Source of the DNA: JABDGV01 sp964577935
GTDB lineage: Bacteria > Chlamydiota > Chlamydiia > Chlamydiales > FEN-1388
NCBI GenBank assembly: GCA_964577935.1
Contig: CAZOAJ010000004.1
Location: 73,277 to 137,276, forward strand
Direction: 5' to 3'
DNA length: 64,000 bases
Shown one piece after another: positions 25,008 through 34,807 of this stretch (its first letter is position 1; every line of letters begins with the position of its first letter). A program made the position numbers and the translations under genes. Below the pieces are notes generated by a model that had not been told where the DNA came from, made no database searches, and was given only the letters and a program-made list of their open reading frames with translations.

Positions 25008-25937
25008 TCACTTTATTTGAGCCGATTTCCATGCGCTATAATAGAGATCCACATCAGAGACAAAATCTCTATGCCGGTGCTGCCAACCCAATAATCGTTT
25101 TGCACGTTCATTTGAGATATATTGATCAGCTAACAGCCCTTCAACCAACTTTCCATATCTCCGAATCATTTCATCTGATGGAAGAACGCGTATAATATCC
25201 TCAAGATTTTGTGTCGTATCAATCCCTGAAGCAGAGGCTACAGATATAGCCATTTGTTTGACTGTGTGATGTGAATCATCAACAATATTAAATACGACCC
25301 CATTTATCTCTTTTTCAGCTGCAAGTACATATGCATGAGCCAGGTCCTGGCGATGCACCATAGCCCAATGATTATCTCCACTCCCTGCAATCTCAACAAA
25401 ACCTCTTTGAGCAGATAAAAACCAATCCGTAGTCAAACCTTTACTCCCTCCGTAGACACATCCAGGACGAATGACTACCGTACGTAAATGAGTTGATGCC
25501 GCACCAAGTATCATCTCTTCTAGAGGCACTCTCCATTTAACAAGATCTAGAGATGTATTTGGAGAGCTTTCATCAAAAAGCTTATTCCCTGTATTCCCCA
25601 TATTCCAAATACCCGAGGTATATATAAAGCCCTTTGAAACACCTTTCGGGATCTGTAAAGAAAGCAGAATTGATTTTATAAGGTATTCTTCTAATTGGAC
25701 TCCTCTTGGTGAATTCTCAAATGCGCAATGGACAACAACTTCTGCCATCGAAAGGGCATCCATAAAGGAATTTGGATTTGAAAGATCACCTATCACAGGA
25801 TTCACTTCTAAGCATCGTAAAGCCCTAGCGTTTTCTTCTGAACGAACAAGCCCAAATACTGTATGACCTGCAGTACGAAAGGCCTCAGAAACTGCTTGAC
25901 CTATGTATCCCGCCGCTCCAGTTACAAACACTCGCAT
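25008..25937 (-). CDS. NAD(P)-dependent epimerase/dehydratase-type SDR
   Basis: A 309-aa extended short-chain dehydrogenase-like protein. The Rossmann nucleotide-binding motif is at the start (VTGAAGYIGQAVSEAF). The centre has FIYTSGIWNMG, where the catalytic Tyr would be, and VVIRPGCVYGG is the usual loop after strand 6. The YxxxK lysine is not clear, so this may be an atypical or reductase-like member. Substrate unknown. Likely co-transcribed with the aldo-keto reductase downstream. Confidence 0.88.
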   Translation of the reverse strand: MRVFVTGAAGYIGQAVSEAFRTAGHTVFGLVRSEENARALRCLEVNPVIGDLSNPNSFMDALSMAEVVVHCAFENSPRGVQLEEYLIKSILLSLQIPKGVSKGFIYTSGIWNMGNTGNKLFDESSPNTSLDLVKWRVPLEEMILGAASTHLRTVVIRPGCVYGGSKGLTTDWFLSAQRGFVEIAGSGDNHWAMVHRQDLAHAYVLAAEKEINGVVFNIVDDSHHTVKQMAISVASASGIDTTQNLEDIIRVLPSDEMIRRYGKLVEGLLADQYISNERAKRLLGWQHRHRDFVSDVDLYYSAWKSAQIK

Positions 25938-26053
25938 ATGGAATCCTTTATTGATTACTTAAATGACCTTATAACTTTGTATATTAAAATAATATTTTGA
26001 TATAAAAAGAGAAAATTTGACCTCGATTATAAAGTACTCCTATTTGGTGAACC

Positions 26054-27085
26054 ATGAATCCAAATTCCAAACTGTACTTCTATTTTTTTTATTTATTTCT
26101 CGCGATCTTAGTGTTCCTCTTCATCAATAACTGGCTACGAGCAACACCCGTTTCTCAAATAACTCCCAAAAAAGTCTCTAAAGACTTTGTTAGTGAACCA
26201 TCTGAAATACAAGGAATTCCTATGAACAGATTTCATAGCCTTACACCTGAAGAAGAAAAAATCATTGTAGAAAAAGCAACGGAACGCCCCTACAGCGGTA
26301 CATACAATAATATGTTTGATAAAGGTGTTTACATTTGTAAACGATGTGATGCTCCCTTATTCCTCTCATCATCCAAATTTTTATCAAGCTGTGGATGGCC
26401 AAGTTTTGATGAAGAGGTTCCTCATGCAATTGAAAAAAAAACAGATGCCGATGGAGAACGAACTGAAATACTATGCAAGCGCTGTGGAGCTCATTTAGGG
26501 CATGTCTTTGAGGGAGAGGGGCTAACCGCAAAAGATGTTCGCTTCTGTGTAAACTCGCTCTCGCTTTCATTTATTCCTGCATATACTTCCGAAGGCTATG
26601 AACGAGCAATCTTCGCTGGTGGATGTTTTTGGGGAGTTGAATATCTACTCAAAGAATTCCCAGGGATAGTGAAGACACAAGTCGGCTACATCGGAGGAAG
26701 TGTCATCAATCCAACTTATAAAGAGGTCTGTACTGGAGAAACAGGTCATTGTGAGGCAACAGAAGTGATCTTTGATCCTAAAAAAACAAGCTACAAAGCT
26801 TTATGTAAATATTTTTTCGAGATTCATGATCCGACTCAGATCGATCAACAAGGACCAGATATAGGAAATCAATATCGTTCTGCCATCTACTATCTCACCA
26901 CAGAGCAAAAAGAAACAGCCATGCAGCTGATAGCCATTTTGAAGAAAAAGGGGTTTAATGTAGTAACACAAGTGTTACCTGCAACACACTTTTACCCTGC
27001 AGAGGACTATCACCAAGATTACTATAACAAAACAGGAAAGACTCCCTATTGCCATGTTCGTGAAGCTCGCTTCGATGACAATTAA
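26054..27085 (+). CDS. Membrane-anchored MsrB-MsrA methionine sulfoxide reductase fusion
   Basis: A 343-aa fusion that repairs both epimers of methionine sulfoxide. Residues ~9-28 are a membrane anchor (YFFYLFLAILVFLFI). The MsrB domain (~55-175) has two CxxC zinc pairs (CKRCDAP, CKRCGAH) and catalytic Cys in VRFCVNSLSLSF. The MsrA domain (~185-340) has catalytic Cys in FAGGCFWGVEYL, plus IGNQYRSAIYY and HQDYY. The order MsrB then MsrA is the reverse of the common fused arrangement. The anchor places both domains in the periplasm, so it probably protects envelope proteins. Confidence 0.95.
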   Translation: MNPNSKLYFYFFYLFLAILVFLFINNWLRATPVSQITPKKVSKDFVSEPSEIQGIPMNRFHSLTPEEEKIIVEKATERPYSGTYNNMFDKGVYICKRCDAPLFLSSSKFLSSCGWPSFDEEVPHAIEKKTDADGERTEILCKRCGAHLGHVFEGEGLTAKDVRFCVNSLSLSFIPAYTSEGYERAIFAGGCFWGVEYLLKEFPGIVKTQVGYIGGSVINPTYKEVCTGETGHCEATEVIFDPKKTSYKALCKYFFEIHDPTQIDQQGPDIGNQYRSAIYYLTTEQKETAMQLIAILKKKGFNVVTQVLPATHFYPAEDYHQDYYNKTGKTPYCHVREARFDDN

Positions 27086-27115
27086 ATGTTTTAATAAATC
27101 TATCGATTGTTCAAG

Positions 27116-28282
27116 TTATTTCGGCACATTCCTAATTTGAAAGAGAAATGGAAGCGACATGCATTGAGTTAAGACAGAAAATAAAACTAAGGATCCTACT
27201 GAGATGTCATAAAGAATACCCATAGTAGAACTCCCCAGAAACCAAAAAATACCAAACCATAGATTGAACATGCCATAGGCACTTGCCCGCCTATCCTTAC
27301 TCACGAGATCAGCAACTACGGCTCGCATAATCGATTCCTGAGCTCCAAGGCCGATACCCCAAAGGATAATCCCAATCAACGCAAAGGGAAAACTATTCGT
27401 AAATACGAACGGAGCAAATAGCGACGCAAGCGGAAGTACAAGAATCAAAATTGAAATACCTTTCCTATCGTAGAACCGACCGAAGACTAAGGCAGAAACT
27501 CCATCAGCGGCCATTGCGATAGAGAATAGAACAGGAATCATTGCCGAAGAAACTGTGGCCGTTTTTTCGAAATGATATGCGATCAATGGGAAATCAACAT
27601 ACCCCGCAGCTATGCAAGAAATCGCAGCTATAAACAACCAATAGGTATTTGTGAATTCTTTAGTTAATAGCGAAGAACTCTCCGCTTCAAAATCTTGAGG
27701 TTTTGGGTAGAGTCTTTTTGCACACCATAAAACGCTGAGTGCACATATCGCAGGGATTCCAAGAACTATAAACCCCTCTTGATAACCTCCCTTGTAATAA
27801 AGAACAGCACTCATGAGCAAAGGACCCATGATAGCACCAATTTGATCTAAAGCTTCATGAAATCCAAAACCGAACCCTCGCCCTACCTGCCGGGTCGCAT
27901 AAGAGAGAAGAGCATCTCGGGCCGGCGTTCTGAAGGCTTTTCCAAAGCGCTCCATAATCATTAGACCTGCCGCTGTTTGCCAGTTACCTGATAGAGCAAG
28001 TAATGGAACAGCAAGAAGATTGATTACATATCCAATACAGGTGATGGTCCAATACTGTTTCGTTCTATCGCTAATATACCCTGAAATAATGCGAAAACTA
28101 TATCCTACCAACTCCCCAAAACCAGCTACAAATCCAACAATAGCTCCGGACACCCCCAAGAATGCTAAAAATTGCCCTGAAATACTTTTAGCGCCCTCAT
28201 AGGTAATATCAGCGAAAAGACTAACAATACCCATGAGAATTATAAAGATAAGAGCTCTATTTCTCTCTCCAGAGCCCTGCAT
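27116..28282 (-). CDS. MFS transporter
   Basis: A ~388-aa major facilitator with about twelve membrane helices (ALIFIILMGIVSLFADITYEG at the start; ILWGIGLGAQESIMRAVVADL near the C-terminus) and the loop 2-3 signature SGYISDRTKQYW. The start is placed at the ATG 28282, preceded by GAGG six bases upstream and 7 nt after the stop of the AhpD-like gene. A longer frame reaching 28399 would overlap that gene and lacks a ribosome site. Substrate unknown. Probably co-transcribed with the upstream gene. Confidence 0.88.
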   Translation of the reverse strand: MQGSGERNRALIFIILMGIVSLFADITYEGAKSISGQFLAFLGVSGAIVGFVAGFGELVGYSFRIISGYISDRTKQYWTITCIGYVINLLAVPLLALSGNWQTAAGLMIMERFGKAFRTPARDALLSYATRQVGRGFGFGFHEALDQIGAIMGPLLMSAVLYYKGGYQEGFIVLGIPAICALSVLWCAKRLYPKPQDFEAESSSLLTKEFTNTYWLFIAAISCIAAGYVDFPLIAYHFEKTATVSSAMIPVLFSIAMAADGVSALVFGRFYDRKGISILILVLPLASLFAPFVFTNSFPFALIGIILWGIGLGAQESIMRAVVADLVSKDRRASAYGMFNLWFGIFWFLGSSTMGILYDISVGSLVLFSVLTQCMSLPFLFQIRNVPK

Positions 28283-28289
28283 AACGACC

Positions 28290-28835
28290 TCAAACTTGTG
28301 GAAGATGCAAAGCCAACGGAAAATCGATTTCAGGATCAATGATATTGTTAAAATAGTTAGTAAACATATTGATATTAATCGCCAATATAAGCTCCACAAT
28401 CTCCTGATCCGTTACCCCCTGCTTCTTGAAGATATCCAGCTCCTCTTGCGGGATTCTACCTCTCTTTTCAATAACATTTTGTACAAATCGCAGTATCGCG
28501 GCATCCTTTTCATCCATAGATTGAGCCGCTCGAGCTAATTCAATTTCTTCCCCACCTAATCCTTTTAAAGCCGCAATCATAGAATGAGCGGATAGACAGT
28601 AGTTACATTTATTTATTTGTGCAGTCGTGAGGGCTATCTTCTCTTGGAGTTTCGGAGAGAGTGATGTTTTTCCTAGAGCATCATTTAAACCCAAAAATAC
28701 TTGAAGAACAAGCGGAGAGTTCGCCATATGTTTAAATATATTAGGAACTTTGCCCATCTGTTTTTCAAGGCCTTGATAAAGAGACTTGACCTGTTCCGAG
28801 GCATTCTCTCTTTCAACTTTTGATATACGACTCAT
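28290..28835 (-). CDS. AhpD-like / carboxymuconolactone decarboxylase family protein
   Basis: A ~181-aa protein of the AhpD/CMD fold. The redox motif CNYCLSAHS (CxxC-x3-H) matches alkylhydroperoxidase AhpD-type members, which use the two cysteines to reduce peroxides. The start at ATG 28835 is supported by a strong GGAGGG six bases upstream (28842-28847); an earlier ATG (28871) lacks one. It precedes an MFS gene by 7 nt. Physiological partner unknown. Confidence 0.9.
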   Translation of the reverse strand: MSRISKVERENASEQVKSLYQGLEKQMGKVPNIFKHMANSPLVLQVFLGLNDALGKTSLSPKLQEKIALTTAQINKCNYCLSAHSMIAALKGLGGEEIELARAAQSMDEKDAAILRFVQNVIEKRGRIPQEELDIFKKQGVTDQEIVELILAININMFTNYFNNIIDPEIDFPLALHLPQV

Positions 28836-28947
28836 ACAATTCCCTCCGACTATAGTATTGCTACACATCATTATTTCTACACATCGTGATCTTTTTGATG
28901 CATATCAAAGTTCTGGACTAGGAGGAGGAGTAAAAAATCAAAATATT

Positions 28948-29661
28948 CTATTTATAAAGAATCTGTTGTAGCTTCTTTTTTACTTCAGGCCACTCAGATT
29001 CTACAATCCGAAACCACGCAGTATCACGGCTGCGATCTTTCATAATCATATGACTCTCTTGAATACCTTCAAATTTGAAACCTAAACGCAATGCCGCCCT
29101 GCGAGATCGTTCGTTTTGGGCATCACATTTCCATTCTACACGGCGATACCCCAAATCAAAAGCATGCTTGAGCATCAGATAAGTCGATTCTGTATTAGCC
29201 AGCGTGGCTTGAACAATCGGACTATACCATATACCGCCCAGCTCAATCTTTAAATGCGGAGGGCTGTTATTCATCAAATTAGCCACTCCTACCTGCCTGT
29301 TAGAAAGAGTATCGAATATACAAAGGCATAGTCCGTTTAAAGCATTAACATAGGGAAGCAAACTCGCTTCAAATTCGCGTAGATTGTAAAAGGGACCATC
29401 AAACATATAACGCCAAATCAATTCATCTGAATCATAGGCATCTATGGATCGATTATTTAAGCTAATAGGCGTTCCATTAGAAGCTTCAAAAAGAGCTTTT
29501 CCATCACGTGCAATGACCATAGGCTCTAGATGCACATATCGCCCCGTAAGCTTTATGAAAGCGGGTTTTTCTGGCACCAGTTGTCGCCTAGAAAGAATGT
29601 CTGCCGATAACGCAGACAAAGATCGAAAATCTGCCATAGCCCATTTTCCTTCTTTGGACAA
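28948..29661 (-). CDS. GNAT-family acetyltransferase
   Basis: A 237-aa protein of the RimJ/RimL-like GNAT group. The acetyl-CoA-binding features are RVEWKCDAQNERSRRAALRLGFKFEG, in short the WKCDAQN..SRR..LRLGF pattern. GVANLMNN and GGIWYSP supply the preceding strands. These enzymes acetylate amino groups of proteins or small molecules; the substrate is unknown. A second ATG at residue 9 is a possible start. Confidence 0.9.
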   Translation of the reverse strand: MSKEGKWAMADFRSLSALSADILSRRQLVPEKPAFIKLTGRYVHLEPMVIARDGKALFEASNGTPISLNNRSIDAYDSDELIWRYMFDGPFYNLREFEASLLPYVNALNGLCLCIFDTLSNRQVGVANLMNNSPPHLKIELGGIWYSPIVQATLANTESTYLMLKHAFDLGYRRVEWKCDAQNERSRRAALRLGFKFEGIQESHMIMKDRSRDTAWFRIVESEWPEVKKKLQQILYK

Positions 29662-29705
29662 AAGTTATGAGCGAAGGCTCTAACCCGGTTATCCACCCAC
29701 CCGAA

Positions 29706-30512
29706 TTACTTCGGGTATTTTCGAAACAGAATAGCATTATCCTGTTCAATCTCAGCAACGATTTCACAAGACTCTAAAAGCTTACAGAAGGATTTGATCT
29801 TAGGTTGTTTCCCTTTAACTGTGGTAAAAAGATTTGAAAGAAGAATATACCCATCTGTCTTTACCTTAGGAATAAAGAGCTGAACATCCTCGAGTGCACC
29901 TTTCTCAGAATAATCGCCATCTAAATGCAGAAAATCGATTGACCCTATTTGGTTAACAGCCTTGTTAGACGGATTCCGAATCGGAAAGCAATAAGGAGTT
30001 AATTCCCACTTATTAATCATACCTCGAAACTTATCGTATGCCACATTCATGTTTACATTGGCCCACCAATGCTTGTTTGGATCATCATTATCCAAATATT
30101 TAATAGCTTCTGGGTTTGACCATGCGTCTATTGCGTAAATTTTTCCATGCTGCAAATACTTGAGAGTTGCAGCGATCGGCAATACAGATGATCCCGAAAA
30201 TGCACCGATTTCAACACACACTTTTGGTCGCGTAACAAGCACTACATCCATTAACAAATTAACTTTCTCTGGAGTGCACCAGCTATTAACCAAGCTCTGA
30301 GCCACCATTACTTTGAGATCCTGAAAAGCTTGGACTTGCAGCCGATCAAGTGAAAAAGGATCTTCATCTTTGAGAGCAACTTGAGGATCCCAATCGGCGT
30401 GAATGACGACGGAACTTGTGCATAGGATACCACAAATAAGAGCCCTCAATGGTATCTCGCAAATAGAATGTATAAAACTTTCAATGGTTTTCATAAGCAT
30501 CTCTTTTTTCAT
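29706..30512 (-). CDS. Exported class I SAM-methyltransferase-like protein
   Basis: A 268-aa protein with an N-terminal signal-like segment (PLRALICGILCTSSVVIHA, cleavage after IHA). The remaining ~230 residues follow the class I Rossmann methyltransferase order: motif I VCVEIGAFSGSSVLPIA, acidic ribose-binding end of strand 2 KIYAIDAW, and IDFLHLDGDYS..GALEDVQLF as in the Methyltransf_24 group. A SAM-dependent enzyme in the periplasm would lack its cofactor, so export into another compartment or an altered function is possible. Family moderately sure; role unknown. Confidence 0.75.
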   Translation of the reverse strand: MKKEMLMKTIESFIHSICEIPLRALICGILCTSSVVIHADWDPQVALKDEDPFSLDRLQVQAFQDLKVMVAQSLVNSWCTPEKVNLLMDVVLVTRPKVCVEIGAFSGSSVLPIAATLKYLQHGKIYAIDAWSNPEAIKYLDNDDPNKHWWANVNMNVAYDKFRGMINKWELTPYCFPIRNPSNKAVNQIGSIDFLHLDGDYSEKGALEDVQLFIPKVKTDGYILLSNLFTTVKGKQPKIKSFCKLLESCEIVAEIEQDNAILFRKYPK

Positions 30513-30817
30513 CGGTATAAGGAGTGTCCTGCACGTTTTGCTTTATAATAATGGCTACTTTGTAAAATTCTTATTACATATGAGGGAGCACACCTTAAAG
30601 AAGAAAAGAGTTTAACTAAAGAAAAAATGAAGCCGCAGAGGCACTCTGCTCGAAGAACTTGTCATACATAGCTTCAAAGCCTCCGATGTGAAAAAGAGAG
30701 GCATATCACGCTCCTTAATTAGATCTATTTTTTCATGATTGAAAACAAAACAACACGCATTTACAAGAACCAAACCAGAGCTTCATTAAACATAAAACAT
30801 ATTTTGGTTGATATTTT

Positions 30818-32131
30818 ATGCAAAAAATAGTTTCTCTTACGTTATTCCTAGCCATAATCTACTCATTTACAGGACAAATACTCTCTAAAGAGCAAATTTC
30901 CGAAAGAAATTCAAGCCTTGGGGAAAATGAACCAGCTTTCAAGCCGGTCCTTCCACGATCATTTGATATTGATCAAATTATTGATCATGTTCTTATCATC
31001 AGCGATGTCGATGGAGTGATTCGTAGCCATCCTGACGACAAACGGATTCCTGAAAATATCGTTTACACAATAAAGCAGCTCCTCAGAACGAACAAAGTCC
31101 AGATGGCGTTTATATCGGGATCACCATTAACCCGCACGGAAGATGCCGGAGAGTGGCAATTGGATGTCTATCCGCTCGAGAAGCTCTTTCTTCCTGAGTT
31201 TGAAAATGAGATTGAAGAAGGGAAAATAGTCATATATGGGGCAATGGGAGGCCAATTTCTCTCGAGCTCAAATCAAGTTTTCTATCAAAAGTTCTACTCA
31301 CCCTATCAAATAGAAGAGGGTTGTAAAATACTTTTAAAGTCATTCTTAGAAGAAGTCTCTGTTCAAGGGAGCTTAAGTCAAAAAAAACAAGCTTTCATTA
31401 TCCTTCATAGCCTTAAAATGCTTGCCCCTTCAAACCAAGCTAATAATGGATTAGCAAATCAATCGCCTTATCAACACCACTCGCTTGAAGTTTTAAAAAA
31501 TATCGTTCTCTCGATTCGAGCAAATATCGACCCCAATTTTCGCTTAATCAATCGAGGCAATGAAGTTGAGTTTCATGCAAGTGATACCGCATGGAACTTT
31601 GAACGAATTCAGATCTCTGTATCAAGAGAGCTTCAAAAAAACGCCTGTTTTTCAAATATAGTCGATCAAAAAAAGCAGTGCTATTATGGAAGTCACTGGA
31701 TCAAGATCAGCCATATTTCAAAAAAGGACCCAGCAACCTCTTTCATCGAATCCTATCGAAAAACGTATCCTGAACGTTCACCGCTCATATTAGCCTTTGG
31801 AGATGGATCTGTTGACTTTCCGATGTTCGATGTTGCACACCTGGCTTTTTTTGTTGGGAGTTCTTCACAGGTAAGCAAACAAAAAAATATAGGAAAACTC
31901 CCCTTAGTCATTGTTCGTGATTCTGAAGGAAAGGATTCCTGCCATGTCGATGGAACTTTTCGAATTTTATCAGCTCTTGAATCTTCCATGGGGAGAGAGT
32001 TTAACCATTTTCCCTATATAAGTGCTCCCACAGGGAACTCAGCATTTGACTCTCCAAGCTGGAATCTTGTATCACTTAACGATATTCAAAACGCCGAGTA
32101 TATCACGAATGAACTCAACCTCTCCGAATAA
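30818..32131 (+). CDS. Exported HAD-superfamily phosphatase-like protein
   Basis: A 437-aa protein with a signal peptide (IVSLTLFLAIIYSFTGQILS). The HAD motif I LIISDVDGVIRS contains nucleophile Asp63 and general acid Asp65; motif II follows in MAFISGSP; motif IV is LILAFGDGSVDFPMFD. The arrangement resembles the trehalose-6-phosphate phosphatase/Cof branch, where sugar phosphates are hydrolysed. The large region between (~90-300) should be the cap. Its 3' end overlaps idi by 23 nt, so translation of the two may be coupled. Substrate unknown. Confidence 0.78.
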   Translation: MQKIVSLTLFLAIIYSFTGQILSKEQISERNSSLGENEPAFKPVLPRSFDIDQIIDHVLIISDVDGVIRSHPDDKRIPENIVYTIKQLLRTNKVQMAFISGSPLTRTEDAGEWQLDVYPLEKLFLPEFENEIEEGKIVIYGAMGGQFLSSSNQVFYQKFYSPYQIEEGCKILLKSFLEEVSVQGSLSQKKQAFIILHSLKMLAPSNQANNGLANQSPYQHHSLEVLKNIVLSIRANIDPNFRLINRGNEVEFHASDTAWNFERIQISVSRELQKNACFSNIVDQKKQCYYGSHWIKISHISKKDPATSFIESYRKTYPERSPLILAFGDGSVDFPMFDVAHLAFFVGSSSQVSKQKNIGKLPLVIVRDSEGKDSCHVDGTFRILSALESSMGREFNHFPYISAPTGNSAFDSPSWNLVSLNDIQNAEYITNELNLSE

Positions 32132-32669
32132 AACATTTGTAGTCCACATTGACCCAACGGATAAGGACATAGGTCTCATTGAAAAGCTTGAAGCACACCA
32201 AAGAGGTATACTTCATAGAGCTTTCTCTATTTTTATTTTTCGAGACCACAGACACTCCACTGAAGTACTCATTCAAAAAAGGGCTTCGGATAAGTACCAC
32301 TCAGGAGGGCTTTGGACTAATACATGCTGCAGCCACGCGGAAGCACATATTCCAGTTGAAATTACGGCACAAAAAAGATTAAAGGAAGAATTTGGTTTTA
32401 CCTGTCCACTTCATCATGCAGGGACATTTTTATATAAAGCTGACGTCGGAAATTCACTCATCGAACATGAAATTGATCATGTCTATACTGCCTTTTGCTC
32501 ACCTTTAAAACTTCATCCGAATCCTGAAGAAATCGAAGATTTTCAGTGGATTGATATTGAAAAGCTTGAGCAATGGATGAAGACAAAACCGCATGACTTT
32601 ACAGCATGGTTTGAAAAGGCATTTGATATAGCATTGAAGTATATCCGAACGACAAAGAGCTCGTCTTAA
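32109..32669 (+). CDS. idi: Isopentenyl-diphosphate delta-isomerase, type 1
   Basis: A 186-aa Nudix-fold enzyme that interconverts IPP and DMAPP for isoprenoid synthesis. The catalytic cysteine lies in WTNTCCSHAEAH, and the Nudix-like helix is AQKRLKEEFGFTC; the C-terminal FQWIDIEKLEQW is typical. The start is set at ATG 32109 because the protein then aligns with the family start; an upstream ATG in this frame (32022) lies wholly inside the HAD gene. Overlaps that gene by 23 nt. Confidence 0.93.
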   Translation: MNSTSPNKTFVVHIDPTDKDIGLIEKLEAHQRGILHRAFSIFIFRDHRHSTEVLIQKRASDKYHSGGLWTNTCCSHAEAHIPVEITAQKRLKEEFGFTCPLHHAGTFLYKADVGNSLIEHEIDHVYTAFCSPLKLHPNPEEIEDFQWIDIEKLEQWMKTKPHDFTAWFEKAFDIALKYIRTTKSSS

Positions 32670-32688
32670 GCCAACTTGTATATAGGTT

Positions 32689-32744
32689 TGTTTTGCCCTA
32701 CCGGCGTTCATCGTTGAGTCGAGCAAAACAATGCCTTTTTTTTA
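32689..32744 (+). terminator. Rho-independent-type terminator after idi
   Basis: Inverted repeat TTGTTTTGC (32689-32697) / GCAAAACAA (32724-32732) is followed by TGCC and eight T residues (32737-32744). The loop is long (26 nt). The T run reaches into the stop codon of the convergent gene. Confidence 0.6.
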
Positions 32745-34754
32745 AGATGACTCATTGAGCTTCTTGAGCATTTCTAGTTTCTTACGCGCATATGGATTGT
32801 CAGGACGCAGTTTAATCGCTTTGTCAAAGTGTTCATATGCTCGTAAAAGATCCTTTTGCACACCGACTCCATCTTCCATTAAAAGAGCTCCGAGGCGGCA
32901 ATGAGCAAATGACTCATCAGGATTGATAGTCAATGCTTTTATATAATAATCATGCGCTTTCAATCGATCTTTGGGAACAGATTGTCCTACACCTATCCGG
33001 TACGTTTCGCCTAAATAAGCATGAAATAGAGAAGAGTTCGGCTCATTGTGTGCTTTGTTTAAAAGCTCTTTATAAAAGTTTTCTAATCTATCCTCTTCAA
33101 AAATAGAGGACCATTCTTCGTCGTAGAGGAGGTTTAAATAACCAATAATCGCGCTATTATTTTGAGGTGTTGCACCTGAAGCATCTTCAAAATGTTGAAA
33201 GGCTTTTTTCAGATTCTGATCAACTCCTATATCTCCTCGTTGATACAGCAGGCCAAGCGACGCGTGTGCTGAAGAATTATCATCTAACTCTATAGCTTTT
33301 AGTAACTGTTGTTCTGCAAGTTTCGGGTCTTTTTCTATACCTTCGTCCCCGTTTCGCAAGATTTCACCTAGATAAGCATAAGCATTACTTAATGACACAC
33401 CACAATCAACAGCAGTTTTGAGATGAGAATAGGCCTCTTGTTTTTTTACAGGGACTGTATCAGAGTCTTCAAACAATAAACATCCCAAATAGGCATGCGC
33501 CAGTGGATTTTTCGGGAGTAGCTTGATAGCATTCTTATAATATTCATAGGCCCGCATCCTATCTACTTCAACACCACTGCTTCCAATCTCATAGATCCTG
33601 CCAAGAGCCGTGTGAGCCCAACTAGAAGTCGAATCAAGCTCAAGTGCCGTTGTAAGATGAATAAATGAATCTTTAAAATCTTGAACATCTCTTCCTAGAT
33701 CCTGAAGCCACAAACCAAGGTATGTGTGTGCAAGAGCACAATTTCGATCAATTGTTAGAGCCCGAACGAAATGGTCTTTAGCTCCATCTAAATCTGGAGG
33801 AAAAAGATCTCCTTTGCCATACCACATCAATCTGCCTAAAAATGTAACAAGAACCGCGGCTTTAGGGTCCATTTCAATATATTTCTTAAGAAGTCCGATG
33901 GCGTACTCTATGTCACATTCAGCTAAATGAATCCAGGCGGCTTCATTTACAGGCTCGCAGCAAAGAGCCATCTCTAAGCACTTTTTTGCCTCCTCAAGAT
34001 TTGGGGCTACGACAGGGAGGCCATAAGTATAAATCCTACCTTTAAGAGTTAATGCAAGAGTATTATCTGGACTCTTTTGCAATATTCTATCAAGCGTCTT
34101 ATGAACAAAAGAACTAGAAAGCCATTCATCTACACAAAGACATGCTCCAAGACGGGGATCCAGAGTACGCCTATATAAAGAATATAGATTTTTTTTAAAG
34201 CTCTGCATGTCGATATGCTTAAGCGCAAAAAAAGCATCTTTAATATCGTTGTATATCAATTCAATGATAAAGGAAATATCTCCATTTGCATCTGCTTGCT
34301 GATTCTCTAAAGTGCGTAGCGCAATTTTGATCTGCATCTCCACACGAGTGATTAAGTCCAGGCCTTGTAAAGCAGTGGCAAACTCAAATACTAATTTAAG
34401 TATTTCGTCTCTCTTTCCGTTCTTTTGAGAACTCTCATTACTTTCTAAATCAATCATTTGAAATTCGGAAAACTCATCTGAAGAGATCCTATTCCAAAGA
34501 TAGTGCAACTTGATGGATGTCAGCCTTGTGTTAGGATCCTCAATTTTTTTACTCGTTCTAAAGTAAGAACTCAGTTTCAAGGCATCGTAATAACCAACTC
34601 TTTTCCCATTATTTTCTATTACAGCCAAAAGCAAAGGTCTCGACTTTTGAAAAGAAACAAGATTAGAAACCATTTCGCACGAAATGGTGCACATTTCATT
34701 TTCGATTTCACGAAGTGGTACGGTTAGATGAGATGTTTGTGTTACAGGATGCAT
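32742..34754 (-). CDS. Sel1/TPR repeat protein A
   Basis: A 670-aa protein without signal peptide. From ~residue 215 to the end it is a solenoid of ~35-40-residue Sel1/TPR units (LAHTYLGLWLQDLG, AYEYYKNAIKLLPKNPLAHAYLG, SFAHCRLGALLMEDGVGV, ARAYEHFDKAI-type helices). Residues ~1-90 form a separate domain shared with the neighbouring paralogue (GYYDALKLSSYF, KKIEDPNTRLTSIKLHYLWN), of unknown family. Such repeats mediate protein-protein interaction. Both copies probably arose by tandem duplication. Confidence 0.85.
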   Translation of the reverse strand: MHPVTQTSHLTVPLREIENEMCTISCEMVSNLVSFQKSRPLLLAVIENNGKRVGYYDALKLSSYFRTSKKIEDPNTRLTSIKLHYLWNRISSDEFSEFQMIDLESNESSQKNGKRDEILKLVFEFATALQGLDLITRVEMQIKIALRTLENQQADANGDISFIIELIYNDIKDAFFALKHIDMQSFKKNLYSLYRRTLDPRLGACLCVDEWLSSSFVHKTLDRILQKSPDNTLALTLKGRIYTYGLPVVAPNLEEAKKCLEMALCCEPVNEAAWIHLAECDIEYAIGLLKKYIEMDPKAAVLVTFLGRLMWYGKGDLFPPDLDGAKDHFVRALTIDRNCALAHTYLGLWLQDLGRDVQDFKDSFIHLTTALELDSTSSWAHTALGRIYEIGSSGVEVDRMRAYEYYKNAIKLLPKNPLAHAYLGCLLFEDSDTVPVKKQEAYSHLKTAVDCGVSLSNAYAYLGEILRNGDEGIEKDPKLAEQQLLKAIELDDNSSAHASLGLLYQRGDIGVDQNLKKAFQHFEDASGATPQNNSAIIGYLNLLYDEEWSSIFEEDRLENFYKELLNKAHNEPNSSLFHAYLGETYRIGVGQSVPKDRLKAHDYYIKALTINPDESFAHCRLGALLMEDGVGVQKDLLRAYEHFDKAIKLRPDNPYARKKLEMLKKLNESS

Positions 34755-34807
34755 TATTACCCACGTATATTCTTAAAAAGAGGTGTAACTAAGACTTGAA
34801 AGCAATC

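Noticed and set aside
28290..28399. N-terminal extension of the MFS transporter gene to 28399
   Set aside because: It overlaps the AhpD-like gene; the ATG at 28282 has a proper ribosome site.
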